The notes: generated by a model from the sequence alone, not told the origin. DNA of 36,753 bases from Bacteroidetes bacterium GWA2_32_17 (GCA_001769035.1 MENF01000160.1:1-36753), one strand, 5' to 3'; numbered from the stretch's first letter, positions 16,768-25,217 are shown. Program-made: numbers and translations.

Positions 16768-17787
16768 TTAATTTTTCCAATTAATTTTTGACAAAGATTT
16801 AAAAGCGTTTTTTTCAACATCAGCAACTTCCAATAAATAATTTCCCATATCCTGAAAATCTATAATAGATGTAATACGACCTTTAAAAATTCCTGCGGCT
16901 TGAACTGCAGCCGAACGCCATAAATCGCCAGATTTTGTAAATTGTTCCGAAATTTTTAAAAGCTCTTCTTTTTGATGAAACTGATATGCCTGTTGTAAAA
17001 ATGCTGCATAAATAAACCTAAATCCGCCACCGCCGGTTCCAATTTCTTCCTGCATTCTAACTAATTGTGCTAAATATAATCCCGCTGTTTTTACACCAAG
17101 TTTCTCTCGCCACTTAACTATTTTTCGGGCAGTAAATTTTATTCCACTTATACCTGCAATTCCACCTGGAATGAATAACATATCGCGAACATTTCGTTTT
17201 ATACCTTTTGTAATTGCAAATCTAATTTGATCATCTGTAACTTCAGTTCTAATTTTAGGATAATAAAGTTGTCCTTTTGGTGCTAATGCTCCTTTTGCAA
17301 AACGAACTCTTTGTAATTCATACGATGATAAAGTTGTAGGGTGCTCCATTACTGGATCACTAATTAAATAATTATCATCTTTTTTACCAAATACAACAAT
17401 ATTATGTGCATTAAAATGGAAACGATATTCTTTTGGAAAATATGTTAGAAAATAAACACCAACTTGACAACCAACAGGCTGTCCTGATTTTAAACATTCG
17501 TCTAAATAATTCTGTGCTTGTTCTGGTGAGCTAAATTTTTTTCGTATTACTTCAACACATAATGATTTACATGTTCTTTTGAATATTAATCCCGGCATTG
17601 TTCTATACGAAAATGCTGGTCCGTTATTAACTTTCATAAACGGGATATAAATAAAAAACAATCCTGAACCAATTCCAAAAGCAAGAGGTTCGGTAATTTT
17701 ATCTAATCCCTCGTATCGCAACAGATTTGAAGTTACGCCATTTTCGCAATGTGCCGCTTGTATATGTTGAAAATTAATTTGCATCAA
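16768..17787 (-). CDS. BtrH-like protein (BtrH_N plus DUF4872)
   Basis: A 339-aa protein with the papain/C39-like BtrH N-terminal domain, named for the butirosin acyltransferase BtrH that moves an acyl group from an ACP to its acceptor. A Cys/His/Asp set is visible: Cys14 (AAHCENGVTSNLL), His128 (FNAHNIVVFGK) and Asp144 (LISDPV). The second half matches the DUF4872-like region usually fused to it. In a dar locus with a dedicated ACP, a natural proposal is ester or amide transfer of an acyl group from the ACP; this is inference. It overlaps the upstream 135-aa gene by 14 bases; the second Met (17784) is an equally good start. Confidence 0.8.
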   Translation of the reverse strand: MMQINFQHIQAAHCENGVTSNLLRYEGLDKITEPLAFGIGSGLFFIYIPFMKVNNGPAFSYRTMPGLIFKRTCKSLCVEVIRKKFSSPEQAQNYLDECLKSGQPVGCQVGVYFLTYFPKEYRFHFNAHNIVVFGKKDDNYLISDPVMEHPTTLSSYELQRVRFAKGALAPKGQLYYPKIRTEVTDDQIRFAITKGIKRNVRDMLFIPGGIAGISGIKFTARKIVKWREKLGVKTAGLYLAQLVRMQEEIGTGGGGFRFIYAAFLQQAYQFHQKEELLKISEQFTKSGDLWRSAAVQAAGIFKGRITSIIDFQDMGNYLLEVADVEKNAFKSLSKINWKN

Positions 17788-18181
17788 ATTTTGGATTTTT
17801 TAATTCATCAACACTAATTTCAAAAAGTTTGGCATATTTCAATAATTTTTTTTCTGACAAGTTATTAAAAACATTTAACTTTAAGTGACGTTTTACCTGC
17901 CATTTCCAAAATCCAGTATAAGAAGAAACAATATTTAAATCCATCATTTTGTTTTCCATAAAATAGTTAATAGGGCTACACTTTCCTTTAAAATAATCTT
18001 CTTTGGCTTTTTCTACACGTTGTTTAACATCATCCCAAGTTAAATTTAAAGCTGTTGCCTTTACTTCCCAGCCTCTGCTTTTTTCGGTTACATATTTTCC
18101 AGAATCATCGGTAACATAATACACATCTTTTGTGAAATTATCTAATAAACTTGGATCTTGGGGAGTATCGCTCTTTTTCAT
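17774..18181 (-). CDS. Small conserved-looking protein of the dar locus, function unknown
   Basis: A 135-aa soluble protein without signal peptide or membrane segment. The N terminus is polar (MKKSDTPQDPSLLDNFTKDV), the middle is a charged helix (TWDDVKQRVEKAKEDYFKGK), and the C terminus has a Trp/Lys-rich stretch (FWKWQVKRHL) followed by LSEKKLLKYAKLFEISVDEL, which resembles a helical end seen in small helix-turn-helix proteins but is not a clear one. Its overlap with the BtrH-like gene implies coupled translation and a joint task. I think small proteins of this type precede BtrH-like genes in flexirubin loci, but I cannot name a family. Confidence 0.7.
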   Translation of the reverse strand: MKKSDTPQDPSLLDNFTKDVYYVTDDSGKYVTEKSRGWEVKATALNLTWDDVKQRVEKAKEDYFKGKCSPINYFMENKMMDLNIVSSYTGFWKWQVKRHLKLNVFNNLSEKKLLKYAKLFEISVDELKNPKFDAN

Positions 18182-18697
18182 TTATTTTGACGCTGATTTG
18201 TTATTAGTTGAAAAGTTTCTGGTTTTTAGTTTCGGGTTTTTGGGGTTTGTCATTTCTTAGACGCTGATTTACGCTGAAAAACGCTGATTTTTTTAGTTCG
18301 CCATTCGTTAATTGATATTCGATATTCATCATTTTTTTATACTTATTTTTTTGACGCTGATATACACTGAAACCGCTGATAATATTTTTACAGATAAGTT
18401 AATTAGTGTCTGTCCATAAACTCTGTGTCTGATTCATAATGTTCGAGTTTGAGGCATGCGAAGTTTTGAAAACCAAGGAGTTTACTGTAGTAAATGACTG
18501 TTTTTATACTTATTTTTTTGACGCTGATATACACTGAAACCGCTGATAATATTTTTACAGATAAGTTAATTAATAGCTGTTTTACTTCTTAAATCATCAT
18601 TCGTTAAACGATATTCGATATTCATCATTTTTTTTATACTTATTTTTTTGACGCTGATTAACGCTGATTGCTTATGATTTATAATAATACTATAAAA
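18182..18697. repeat. Repeat-filled 516-base gap between darB and the rest of the locus
   Basis: No gene is supported here. A 72-base unit (TTTTTATACTTATTTTTTTG... to ...AAGTTAATTA) occurs identically, or nearly so, at 18334-18405 and 18501-18572. A second overlapping unit (CATTCGTTAA...GATATTCGATATTCATCA through GACGCTGAT) occurs at 18302-18362 and 18599-18659. Many GACGCTGAT/ACGCTGA words are scattered between. The dispersed repeat of window position 1-46 recurs at 18460-18505. 'Acgctgatt' words are a common bacterial intergenic repeat type. The gap may separate two transcription units. Confidence 0.8.
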
Positions 18698-19840
18698 TTA
18701 ACAAACTGTCAATAGTCCATACATATATGAAAAACGAGCACTTTCTGGAACTGTCAAAAATATTTTTTGTCCTTTTTGTAATTTTCCACTATTAAAAAGT
18801 TCTTCTAACATTAAGTAAATTGCGCCGGCACCAACATTACCAACAGTTGTTAAATTTGTAAACCATTTTTCTTGTGGAATATGCATACCATTGCTATCTA
18901 ACATTTCTGCCATTTTGATTCTAAAAAACTCACTCGACATGTGAGGTAAAAAATAATCAATATCGTTTGGCGTTAATTTATTTTTATCAAATAATTCTTT
19001 TATTTGAGCGAAACCGTACGATACAATGTATTTGCTCAATAATTTAACATCTTGCTTAATACTTAAAATAGATTTTTCGATTATTTCATTACTCGAATAA
19101 TCCATATAACTTTTAAGAGTGCCATCTTCATTTTTTTCTGATGCCATATACATACACGGCTCATTTACATTAGCATACGAAACTCCTTCTAAAAATTCGA
19201 TGTGTAAACTAATTCCTTTTTCGTTCTTTTTATTATTAAGTAGAACTGCACCGGCTCCATCTGATAACATCCATCTTAAAAAGTCTTTATCAAAAGTTAT
19301 ATATGGGTTTTTTTCGGCTTCAATTAGTTTTTGTGTTTCTTCTTTAAAAACATCGGAACGTAAAATTCGTGATAATCTTTCAGAGCCAGTTGCTACAGCA
19401 TTTTTTACTTCACCAAGCTTAACCGACATCCATGCATATTTTAATGCGTGCATTCCCGAACAACAAACTCCCGATGGCGAAACCACCTCAATTGCTCTTG
19501 TTTCGGGCAGCCAACCATGTACCATAACACCGTGCGAAGGCATCATTTGGTCGGGAGTAGATGTACCACAACTTAACAAATCAATTTTCTTAAGCTCTTC
19601 CGAATTTTCAAATAAATTACGAACAGCTAAAGCGGTCATTTGGGAATTAGTATGAGTGCAGATTCCGTTTTTATCTATGGCATAATACCTGCTTTTTATT
19701 CCATTATTTCGTAAAACTATGTTTTTCGATTTAGATGTTTTATTATTAATTAATCCCAAATAATCTTCCATCTCATCATTTGAAACGGGATTGTTTGGCA
19801 AAAATTTAGATGCTTTATTGATATATACTTCGTTAATCAT
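18698..19840 (-). CDS. darB: DarB, KAS III-like dialkylresorcinol ketosynthase
   Basis: A 380-aa KAS III-type condensing enzyme. The N terminus (INEVYINKASKFLPNNPVS) is typical of Bacteroidota DarB. Cys127 in SGVCCSGMHAL is the expected nucleophile (Cys126 is adjacent), with PHMSSEFFR supplying the active-site His and TTVGNVGAGAIY the Asn/Gly-rich loop. DarB enzymes of Photorhabdus, Pseudomonas and flexirubin producers join two beta-ketoacyl or acyl units head to head and cyclise them to a dialkylcyclohexanedione. darA lies 318 bases upstream in the same direction, but both flanks are filled with repeats, so this gene may be transcribed alone. Confidence 0.92.
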   Translation of the reverse strand: MINEVYINKASKFLPNNPVSNDEMEDYLGLINNKTSKSKNIVLRNNGIKSRYYAIDKNGICTHTNSQMTALAVRNLFENSEELKKIDLLSCGTSTPDQMMPSHGVMVHGWLPETRAIEVVSPSGVCCSGMHALKYAWMSVKLGEVKNAVATGSERLSRILRSDVFKEETQKLIEAEKNPYITFDKDFLRWMLSDGAGAVLLNNKKNEKGISLHIEFLEGVSYANVNEPCMYMASEKNEDGTLKSYMDYSSNEIIEKSILSIKQDVKLLSKYIVSYGFAQIKELFDKNKLTPNDIDYFLPHMSSEFFRIKMAEMLDSNGMHIPQEKWFTNLTTVGNVGAGAIYLMLEELFNSGKLQKGQKIFLTVPESARFSYMYGLLTVC

Positions 19841-20158
19841 TTCAATTTAAATATTCGTGGAAATAATTTTCAAAGTAACGAAAAATAAATAAATTTTCAA
19901 ATTAAAAAATGAGTAGATTGCTTCGTTTCTCACAATGACGAAAAGAAGCGGGGAGTTTTGAAGATTACATGTAATTTGCTCAAAACATAGTTCGAAGCGT
20001 CTTTGCGAGTGAGCTTACATAAACCGAAAGGATTAACTAATATAAAGAGAGCGAAGCAATCTCATTAATTTGAATCTGTATTATAATTAAAGGGCGTTGA
20101 GTTTAAACCAGATTGCTTCGTGCCTCGCAATGACTAAAAGATGTGTGAGTAAAAGGAA
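19841..20158. repeat. Intergenic repeats of the 'GATTGCTTCG..TCGCAATGAC' type
   Basis: GATTGCTTCGTTTCTCACAA at 19917 and GATTGCTTCGTGCCTCGCAA at 20111 are direct copies, and GCGAAGCAATCT at ~20051 is an inverted one. This word family is a widely spread bacterial intergenic repeat. AGTTTTGA...CTCAAAAC near 19957-19985 is a further imperfect hairpin. No gene is supported, and no obvious promoter box for darB was found. Confidence 0.7.
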
Positions 20159-21058
20159 TTAATTTACATTCAAATAATACTCTTTTTGTTTTTTTATTTT
20201 ATTTGTTAAAAATGGTTTAATAAATAAAATGTAAAATAATAATATTAATGGTGATAAAATAAACAAAACGAATATTAAATAACATTTAAATAAATGAATC
20301 CATAATTTACGATTTCTTTTTTTAAGGACGGTTCTTGCCCATATTTTAAACATCATATAACCTCGGGATTCTATAAAAAGAATATTTGATTTTACTTGTA
20401 GTGCCTTATTTTTAATTAATTCTGATTGCAGATTATGTAAATTGTTATTTTTAAAATGTTCTAAAACTATTTCACCATATTTTTTTGCCGATAAAATATC
20501 TTCATCAGAAATTCCAGGTTTTGGAAAAATACCAAGCCAATTGTCTTTTTTCCCGGTAAACATCCAGTATTGAACGGTTATAGCACTTATTAAATTTGAG
20601 TTTCTGTCGTGCAAAGCAATATTTCCGACAAGAATTGCAACGGCGTCTTTTAAATATTTCTTAATTTGTTCTTGAGCCATAAGCCACATGTTTCGTGAAC
20701 CTATTAAAGTTACTACAGGTGTGTTTATTAAAACATTTTTAAATTCTTGATTTTGTAAAACAGAGTTTGCCGGGATGCTTGGCGACAAATACCATGGTTG
20801 GTAAGCAAAAACAATTAAATCATAAGTTTCTCTTTTAAAAATGGGCTCATTAAGTTCGGTTGGAATTCCTGCAACACTTTCAGGCATAGCATCAAAAAAC
20901 TGTTCGCTTGTCCATGGAAAAGGAAAATCGTTAACGGGTTTTATTTTGCAATATTCTACGTCAATATCAGAATTAACAAATGGCAAAGTAAAATTATTTA
21001 CAATTTGTTCTAATTGACCCGATTGTGAATAATACACAACTAAAATACTTTTACTCAT
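20159..21058 (-). CDS. darA: DarA, dialkylresorcinol-forming flavodoxin-like enzyme
   Basis: A 299-aa protein. The start ILVVYYSQSGQLEQIV is a flavodoxin-type FMN phosphate loop, and FAYQPWYLSPSIPANSVLQ is characteristic of DarA as I know it. In studied systems DarA works with DarB and oxidises (aromatises) the cyclohexanedione to the dialkylresorcinol. The C terminus has a hydrophobic segment at about residues 259-283 followed by a basic tail, so it is probably membrane-attached, which suits a lipophilic substrate. It follows the 157-aa gene after 8 bases. Confidence 0.92.
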   Translation of the reverse strand: MSKSILVVYYSQSGQLEQIVNNFTLPFVNSDIDVEYCKIKPVNDFPFPWTSEQFFDAMPESVAGIPTELNEPIFKRETYDLIVFAYQPWYLSPSIPANSVLQNQEFKNVLINTPVVTLIGSRNMWLMAQEQIKKYLKDAVAILVGNIALHDRNSNLISAITVQYWMFTGKKDNWLGIFPKPGISDEDILSAKKYGEIVLEHFKNNNLHNLQSELIKNKALQVKSNILFIESRGYMMFKIWARTVLKKRNRKLWIHLFKCYLIFVLFILSPLILLFYILFIKPFLTNKIKKQKEYYLNVN

Positions 21059-21066
21059 TTATTAAT

Positions 21067-21540
21067 TTAAATATCTTTTATTTTTAGGATTTTTGAAGTT
21101 TTGCTGTAATCTACTATTGCGTTTTTTACTGCGATTTCCAATTTACTATAATTCTGAATAATCATTTGCTTGTCTTCTTCTATATTTTTGCTGTACATTA
21201 ACATTGAAGGGCAATTTTCTTGAATCATTATTCGCAAAAAACGATATTCGGCATTTTGTTTTTCATTTAATATTGCATCTTCTAATAATTGTTTTCCCTT
21301 TTTAAAAAAACTCAATTTCTCTTTTAGGGAACTCATCAAACCAGCTTTTTTCATTAACAAAGCTCCCATAAATGCTTTTTTTTCTACAAATTTGGAGTTG
21401 GCAACAATTTTAAGTTGGTTGTTTATTAAAATAGTATCATTTGACGAAAGAGTATTATAGTAATCAACTTTATATGAATTACAAATTGCAAATAATGAGC
21501 TTAACAATAACACAAATAAAAGGAATATTGATTTATTCAT
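21067..21540 (-). CDS. Small secreted protein of the dar locus, function unknown
   Basis: A 157-aa protein with a clear signal peptide (SIFLLFVLLLSSLFA, residues ~4-18) and no lipobox Cys right after it. The remainder is helical and charged, with FFKKGKQLLEDAILNEKQNA followed by EYRFLRIMIQENCPSMLMYS, resembling a TPR-like helical pair. It sits 2 bases after meaB and 8 bases before darA, so it is co-transcribed with darA. I believe similar secreted proteins neighbour darA in other Bacteroidota, but no function is known to me. It could bind or hand on the product in the periplasm (speculation). Confidence 0.75.
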   Translation of the reverse strand: MNKSIFLLFVLLLSSLFAICNSYKVDYYNTLSSNDTILINNQLKIVANSKFVEKKAFMGALLMKKAGLMSSLKEKLSFFKKGKQLLEDAILNEKQNAEYRFLRIMIQENCPSMLMYSKNIEEDKQMIIQNYSKLEIAVKNAIVDYSKTSKILKIKDI

Positions 21541-21542
21541 TT

Positions 21543-22631
21543 TTATATATTCAAAATTTTATTTGCAGCTGTTATAGGTGAAATTGTGCCTGATAAAACT
21601 TGTTTTTCTAATTCAATTAGTTTTGCTTTTATTTTAGGTTGCTCGTAAAAATTTTGTTTTAGGTTTTCATCAATAGTTTCGTACAACCATTGTTTTGACT
21701 GTTGTTTACGTTTCTGATTAAAATATCTCGACTTTTTAACCTGAGAAATAAATTGTAATGTTAAATCTGCTAACTCCGGAATTCCTTTTTTCGTTATTGC
21801 AGAACAAGTTACAACCTGAGTAACCCATTTTGATTTAGAAACAGGAAAAAGATGTAAAGCATTTCTATATTCAACAGCAGCCATTTCGGCTTTTTTAATG
21901 TTTGAACCATCGGCTTTATTAATTGCAACGATATCAGCCATTTCCATTATACCACGTTTTATTCCCTGAAGTTCATCGCCGGCACCTGCAAGCATAAGTA
22001 ATAAAAACATGTCAACCATTGTATTAACAACAGTTTCGGATTGTCCAACACCAACTGTTTCTACAAATATTGTATCGAAACCAGCCGCTTCGCACAATAT
22101 AATTGCTTGTCGTGTATGCCTTGCAACGCCACCTAGCAAACCCGACGAAGGACTTGGACGAATAAAAGCGTTTGCATCATTTGCAAGCTCTTCCATTCGT
22201 GTTTTATCGCCTAAAATACTACCTTTTGAAAATTCACTGCTTGGGTCAATTGCCAAAACGGCGAGTTTTTTCCCTTTAGAAATTAAATATTTGCCAAATG
22301 TTTCAATAAAAGTGCTTTTACCTACTCCTGGCACTCCCGAAATCCCTATTCTTATTGAATTTCCAGAGAATGGCAAGCAACACGCAACAATTTTATTTGC
22401 AATATTTTGATGTTCGGGTAAAGTGCTTTCAACTAATGTAATTGCCTGACTTAATATTGTTCGATTACCTTTTTTTATTTCTTTAATAATTTGTGATGCT
22501 TCAATCCGATAGCTATTGGATTTGTTTTTTCTTTTATCGCGAATATTTTTAATACTTTCAATATTAACATTTGAAGGTTGTTGAACTCCTTTACTTGTAC
22601 TTAAAGCTGATTTATGTTTTTTATTAATCAT
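21543..22631 (-). CDS. meaB: MeaB/ArgK-family G-protein chaperone of B12 mutases
   Basis: A 362-aa SIMIBI-class GTPase. The P-loop is GVPGVGKST (99-107), followed by AIDPSSEFSKGSILGDKTRM, ETVGVGQSE (switch) and NKAD for guanine recognition. It guards and reloads adenosylcobalamin-dependent methylmalonyl-CoA mutase; no mutA/mutB genes are in the window, and IcmF has its own fused G domain. A polar ~40-residue N-terminal extension makes it slightly longer than usual (~330). Its start overlaps the flavodiiron stop by four bases (ATGA), and the next gene follows after 2 bases. Confidence 0.92.
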   Translation of the reverse strand: MINKKHKSALSTSKGVQQPSNVNIESIKNIRDKRKNKSNSYRIEASQIIKEIKKGNRTILSQAITLVESTLPEHQNIANKIVACCLPFSGNSIRIGISGVPGVGKSTFIETFGKYLISKGKKLAVLAIDPSSEFSKGSILGDKTRMEELANDANAFIRPSPSSGLLGGVARHTRQAIILCEAAGFDTIFVETVGVGQSETVVNTMVDMFLLLMLAGAGDELQGIKRGIMEMADIVAINKADGSNIKKAEMAAVEYRNALHLFPVSKSKWVTQVVTCSAITKKGIPELADLTLQFISQVKKSRYFNQKRKQQSKQWLYETIDENLKQNFYEQPKIKAKLIELEKQVLSGTISPITAANKILNI

Positions 22632-23863
22632 TGGTCACATTCCGATTTAACTACTTGTTTCATTAAAACTTTAGCAAATTCTTTTCCCTGTTCAACTAAC
22701 ATATTTCTAACTTCACCAAAAGGAAAGAATTTAACAGCAATGCCATCTCTAATAACATTTAACTTTAAACTTTTAAGTGAAGCGTCAATAATTTTAACAG
22801 CTTCGCCACTCCAACCATAAGAGCCAAATGACAATGCGGGTTTGTCTTTTTCACGAATTGGGTTTATCATCGAAAATATTTTATAAACAGGCAACATAAT
22901 ATTTTGATTTAAAGTTGGCGAACCAACTATTAATCCATTTGCTCGTATTAACTTTGCATCAATTTCGCCAACTGTCATGTGTTCTACATCTGCTAACACC
23001 ACATCAATATTTGGATTTTCGAGTTTAATTCCTTCAGCTAATGCTTTAGCTATTTGACGTGTATAACCATAGGCTGATACATAAGCGATAAGCACATTTT
23101 TATTTTTGCTCGTTGTTTCTTTAATATATTCTAAAGATAATTTTTGAGCTAAATCAACATATTTTTTCCAATAAGTTCGAAGAATTGGACCATGCCCTGT
23201 GCAAATTGTTTTAATTTCGAGTTGTTTAATTTTTTCAATTGCCTTTAGCATAAATTTGCTATATGGTTTTAAAATCACATCGAAATAATATTGGTATGCA
23301 TCATCAAAATTTGGCACTAAATCGTCGAACATTTCTTTTTTACAAAAATGAGAGCCAAACGAATCACAGGTAAATAATATTTTTTCTTCAACAAGGTAAC
23401 TGTACATTGTATCGGGCCAGTGTAAATTTGGTGCTGCAATAAATTTTAAAGTTTTATTTCCAAGATTTAACGTATCGCCATCTTTAACTTGTTTCGATTT
23501 AAAAGGTATATCTACAATATCCTGTAAATACCTAATAGCATTACCACTTCCAATAACCACAGCGTTTGGTGCAATTTTTAAAAGATGCCGCAAACAACCC
23601 GAATGGTCAGGTTCGGTATGATTCATTATAATATAATCAATACTTTCGGGAGTAACCACCTGCTTAACTTTATTAAGATATATTTCGGTAAAGTTTTCCT
23701 TTGCAGTTTCAATTATCACCTTTTTTTCGGCATTAATAAAATATGAATTGTAGGTTGAACCGTATTTGGTTTCCATTACAACATCGAAAGTTACCAAAGA
23801 TTCATCTAAAATTCCAATCCATTTTACATCATTTGTAACATTAATAATTTGAGCGTCTATCAT
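22628..23863 (-). CDS. Flavodiiron protein (O2/NO reductase, FprA type)
   Basis: A 411-aa protein reducing O2 to water or NO to N2O in anaerobes and microaerophiles. The N-terminal metallo-beta-lactamase-like domain shows the diiron ligands His82-x-Glu84-x-Asp86-His87, His148, Asp167 and His224. The C-terminal ~155 residues are a flavodoxin domain starting VLIAYVSAYGYTRQIAKALA, with the FMN loop. There is no fused rubredoxin or flavin reductase domain. It is the first gene of the minus-strand run and overlaps meaB by four bases. It indicates an organism that meets low oxygen or nitrosative stress. Confidence 0.93.
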   Translation of the reverse strand: MIDAQIINVTNDVKWIGILDESLVTFDVVMETKYGSTYNSYFINAEKKVIIETAKENFTEIYLNKVKQVVTPESIDYIIMNHTEPDHSGCLRHLLKIAPNAVVIGSGNAIRYLQDIVDIPFKSKQVKDGDTLNLGNKTLKFIAAPNLHWPDTMYSYLVEEKILFTCDSFGSHFCKKEMFDDLVPNFDDAYQYYFDVILKPYSKFMLKAIEKIKQLEIKTICTGHGPILRTYWKKYVDLAQKLSLEYIKETTSKNKNVLIAYVSAYGYTRQIAKALAEGIKLENPNIDVVLADVEHMTVGEIDAKLIRANGLIVGSPTLNQNIMLPVYKIFSMINPIREKDKPALSFGSYGWSGEAVKIIDASLKSLKLNVIRDGIAVKFFPFGEVRNMLVEQGKEFAKVLMKQVVKSECDQ

Positions 23864-23912
23864 ATTTATAAATCATTAAATATTAATAAATTACGATATT
23901 ATTTTCAATTTC

Positions 23913-23947
23913 TAAATCCTAAATCGTAAATCCTAAATCCTAAATTG
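23913..23947. repeat. Five tandem heptamers TAAATCC
   Basis: TAAATCC, TAAATCG, TAAATCC, TAAATCC, TAAATTG stand in a row in the 126-base divergent spacer between the flavodiiron gene and the glycosyltransferase. The position is that of both promoters. It is a short tandem heptanucleotide repeat whose copy number could vary. Confidence 0.8.
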
Positions 23948-23989
23948 ATTAATTGGTTGTAAATTTATGAAATTTTTTTTATTGCTGAA

Positions 23990-25102
23990 ATGACTTTTAT
24001 TTTTTTTTTAATTTTTGTTATTAGTTTAGCTTATTCACTTCTAATTATATATTATACAATTGGTTGGGTTAAAGCAAAAAAGAATATTAATTATAATATA
24101 ACTTCTAATACATTTATTTCAATTGTTGTTTCTGCACGAAACGAAGAAAAAAACATAAAACATTTACTCGATTCAATTAATAAACAAACCTATACGAATT
24201 TTGAACTAATAATTATTGATGACCACTCAAAAGATAACACTGTTCAGATTATTGAAAATTTTAACTTTAAAAATTGTTCAGTATTAAAATTAAACGACAA
24301 CCAACAAGGTAAAAAAGAAGCTTTATATACTGCAATTTCAAAATCAAAGGGCGAATTAATTGTTACAACAGATGCCGATTGTATTATGGGTAAAAATTGG
24401 CTATACAATATTGCAACATTTTTTCAACAAGAAAAAGCCGAATTTATTATTGGTCCAGTAAAGCAAACTATCACAAATAATTATTTTCAAAATTTATTTT
24501 CGCTCGATTTTTTAAGTTTGCAGGCTGCTGGAGCTGGAGCTACTGAATTACAAAATCCTTTTATGTGTAATGGAGCAAATTTAGCTTTTACTAAAAATTT
24601 ATGGGAAAAGATAAACATTATTGAAGGACAAAAATATGCTTCCGGCGATGATGTTTTTTTTCTTCATACAGCAATTAATATAATTCCTAAAAAAAGTATT
24701 CGATTTCTTTTTTCTGAAGATGCAATTGTTTCAACTAATTCGCCAGCAAATATTTTAGAATTTTTTGAGCAAAGAATAAGATGGGCATCAAAAGCAAAAG
24801 GATATAAAAACAAAATAGCAATTTTAACGTCATTTATTATTTTAATGTATAATTTGTTATTGTTATATTTATTAACGGTTTCGCCATTTTCAATTAAAGT
24901 ATTTTATGGATTTATTTTAACACTTTCTGTAAAATTAATTATAGATTTTCCAATACTTTATATTTCATCAAAATTTTACGGGCAAAAAAAAATATTGTGG
25001 TTTTATTTACCGCTTCAATTAATTTATTATTTGTACCTGCCAATTATTGCTGTACTATCCCTTATTAAAAAATATAAATGGAAGGGAAGGGTTTGCGATT
25101 AA
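23990..25102 (+). CDS. Membrane-bound family 2 glycosyltransferase
   Basis: A 370-aa GT2 enzyme. An N-terminal membrane span (~2-25) is followed by the GT-A domain: ISIVVSARNEEKNIKHLL, IIDDHSKDNT, the DxD motif in TTDADC, and EQRIRWASKAKGY as the C-terminal QxxRW-like motif. Three hydrophobic spans close the protein. It adds a sugar from a nucleotide donor to a lipid or polysaccharide acceptor; the sugar cannot be told. Because flexirubin loci often carry a GT2 gene, a link to the dar cluster is possible, but this one is divergent from it and resembles general membrane GT2 proteins. Confidence 0.85.
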   Translation: MTFIFFLIFVISLAYSLLIIYYTIGWVKAKKNINYNITSNTFISIVVSARNEEKNIKHLLDSINKQTYTNFELIIIDDHSKDNTVQIIENFNFKNCSVLKLNDNQQGKKEALYTAISKSKGELIVTTDADCIMGKNWLYNIATFFQQEKAEFIIGPVKQTITNNYFQNLFSLDFLSLQAAGAGATELQNPFMCNGANLAFTKNLWEKINIIEGQKYASGDDVFFLHTAINIIPKKSIRFLFSEDAIVSTNSPANILEFFEQRIRWASKAKGYKNKIAILTSFIILMYNLLLLYLLTVSPFSIKVFYGFILTLSVKLIIDFPILYISSKFYGQKKILWFYLPLQLIYYLYLPIIAVLSLIKKYKWKGRVCD

Positions 25103-25217
25103 TATAAACAGCATGTCAAAGGAAGAACAGAAAAATAAAATTCAGGAAGAAATTGAAAACTGAATGGCAAATATGAATAGGTTGATGATATGTGTGTTAT
25201 TGGAGTGAGGGTGTAAA

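Noticed and set aside
18182-18697. Repeat region as a CRISPR array
   Set aside because: The repeats are 45-72 bases, irregularly spaced and few, with no unique spacers of even size and no cas genes.
19119-19655. Plus-strand open frame of 178 codons inside darB
   Set aside because: Shadow of darB; no recognisable protein features, and darB has all family motifs.
23990-25102. Glycosyltransferase as part of the dar cluster
   Set aside because: Divergently transcribed and of a generic membrane GT2 type; the link rests on proximity only.
25113-25163. 16-codon open frame MSKEEQKNKIQEEIEN after the glycosyltransferase
   Set aside because: Too short to support; it could be a decayed gene start, but nothing continues in any frame.
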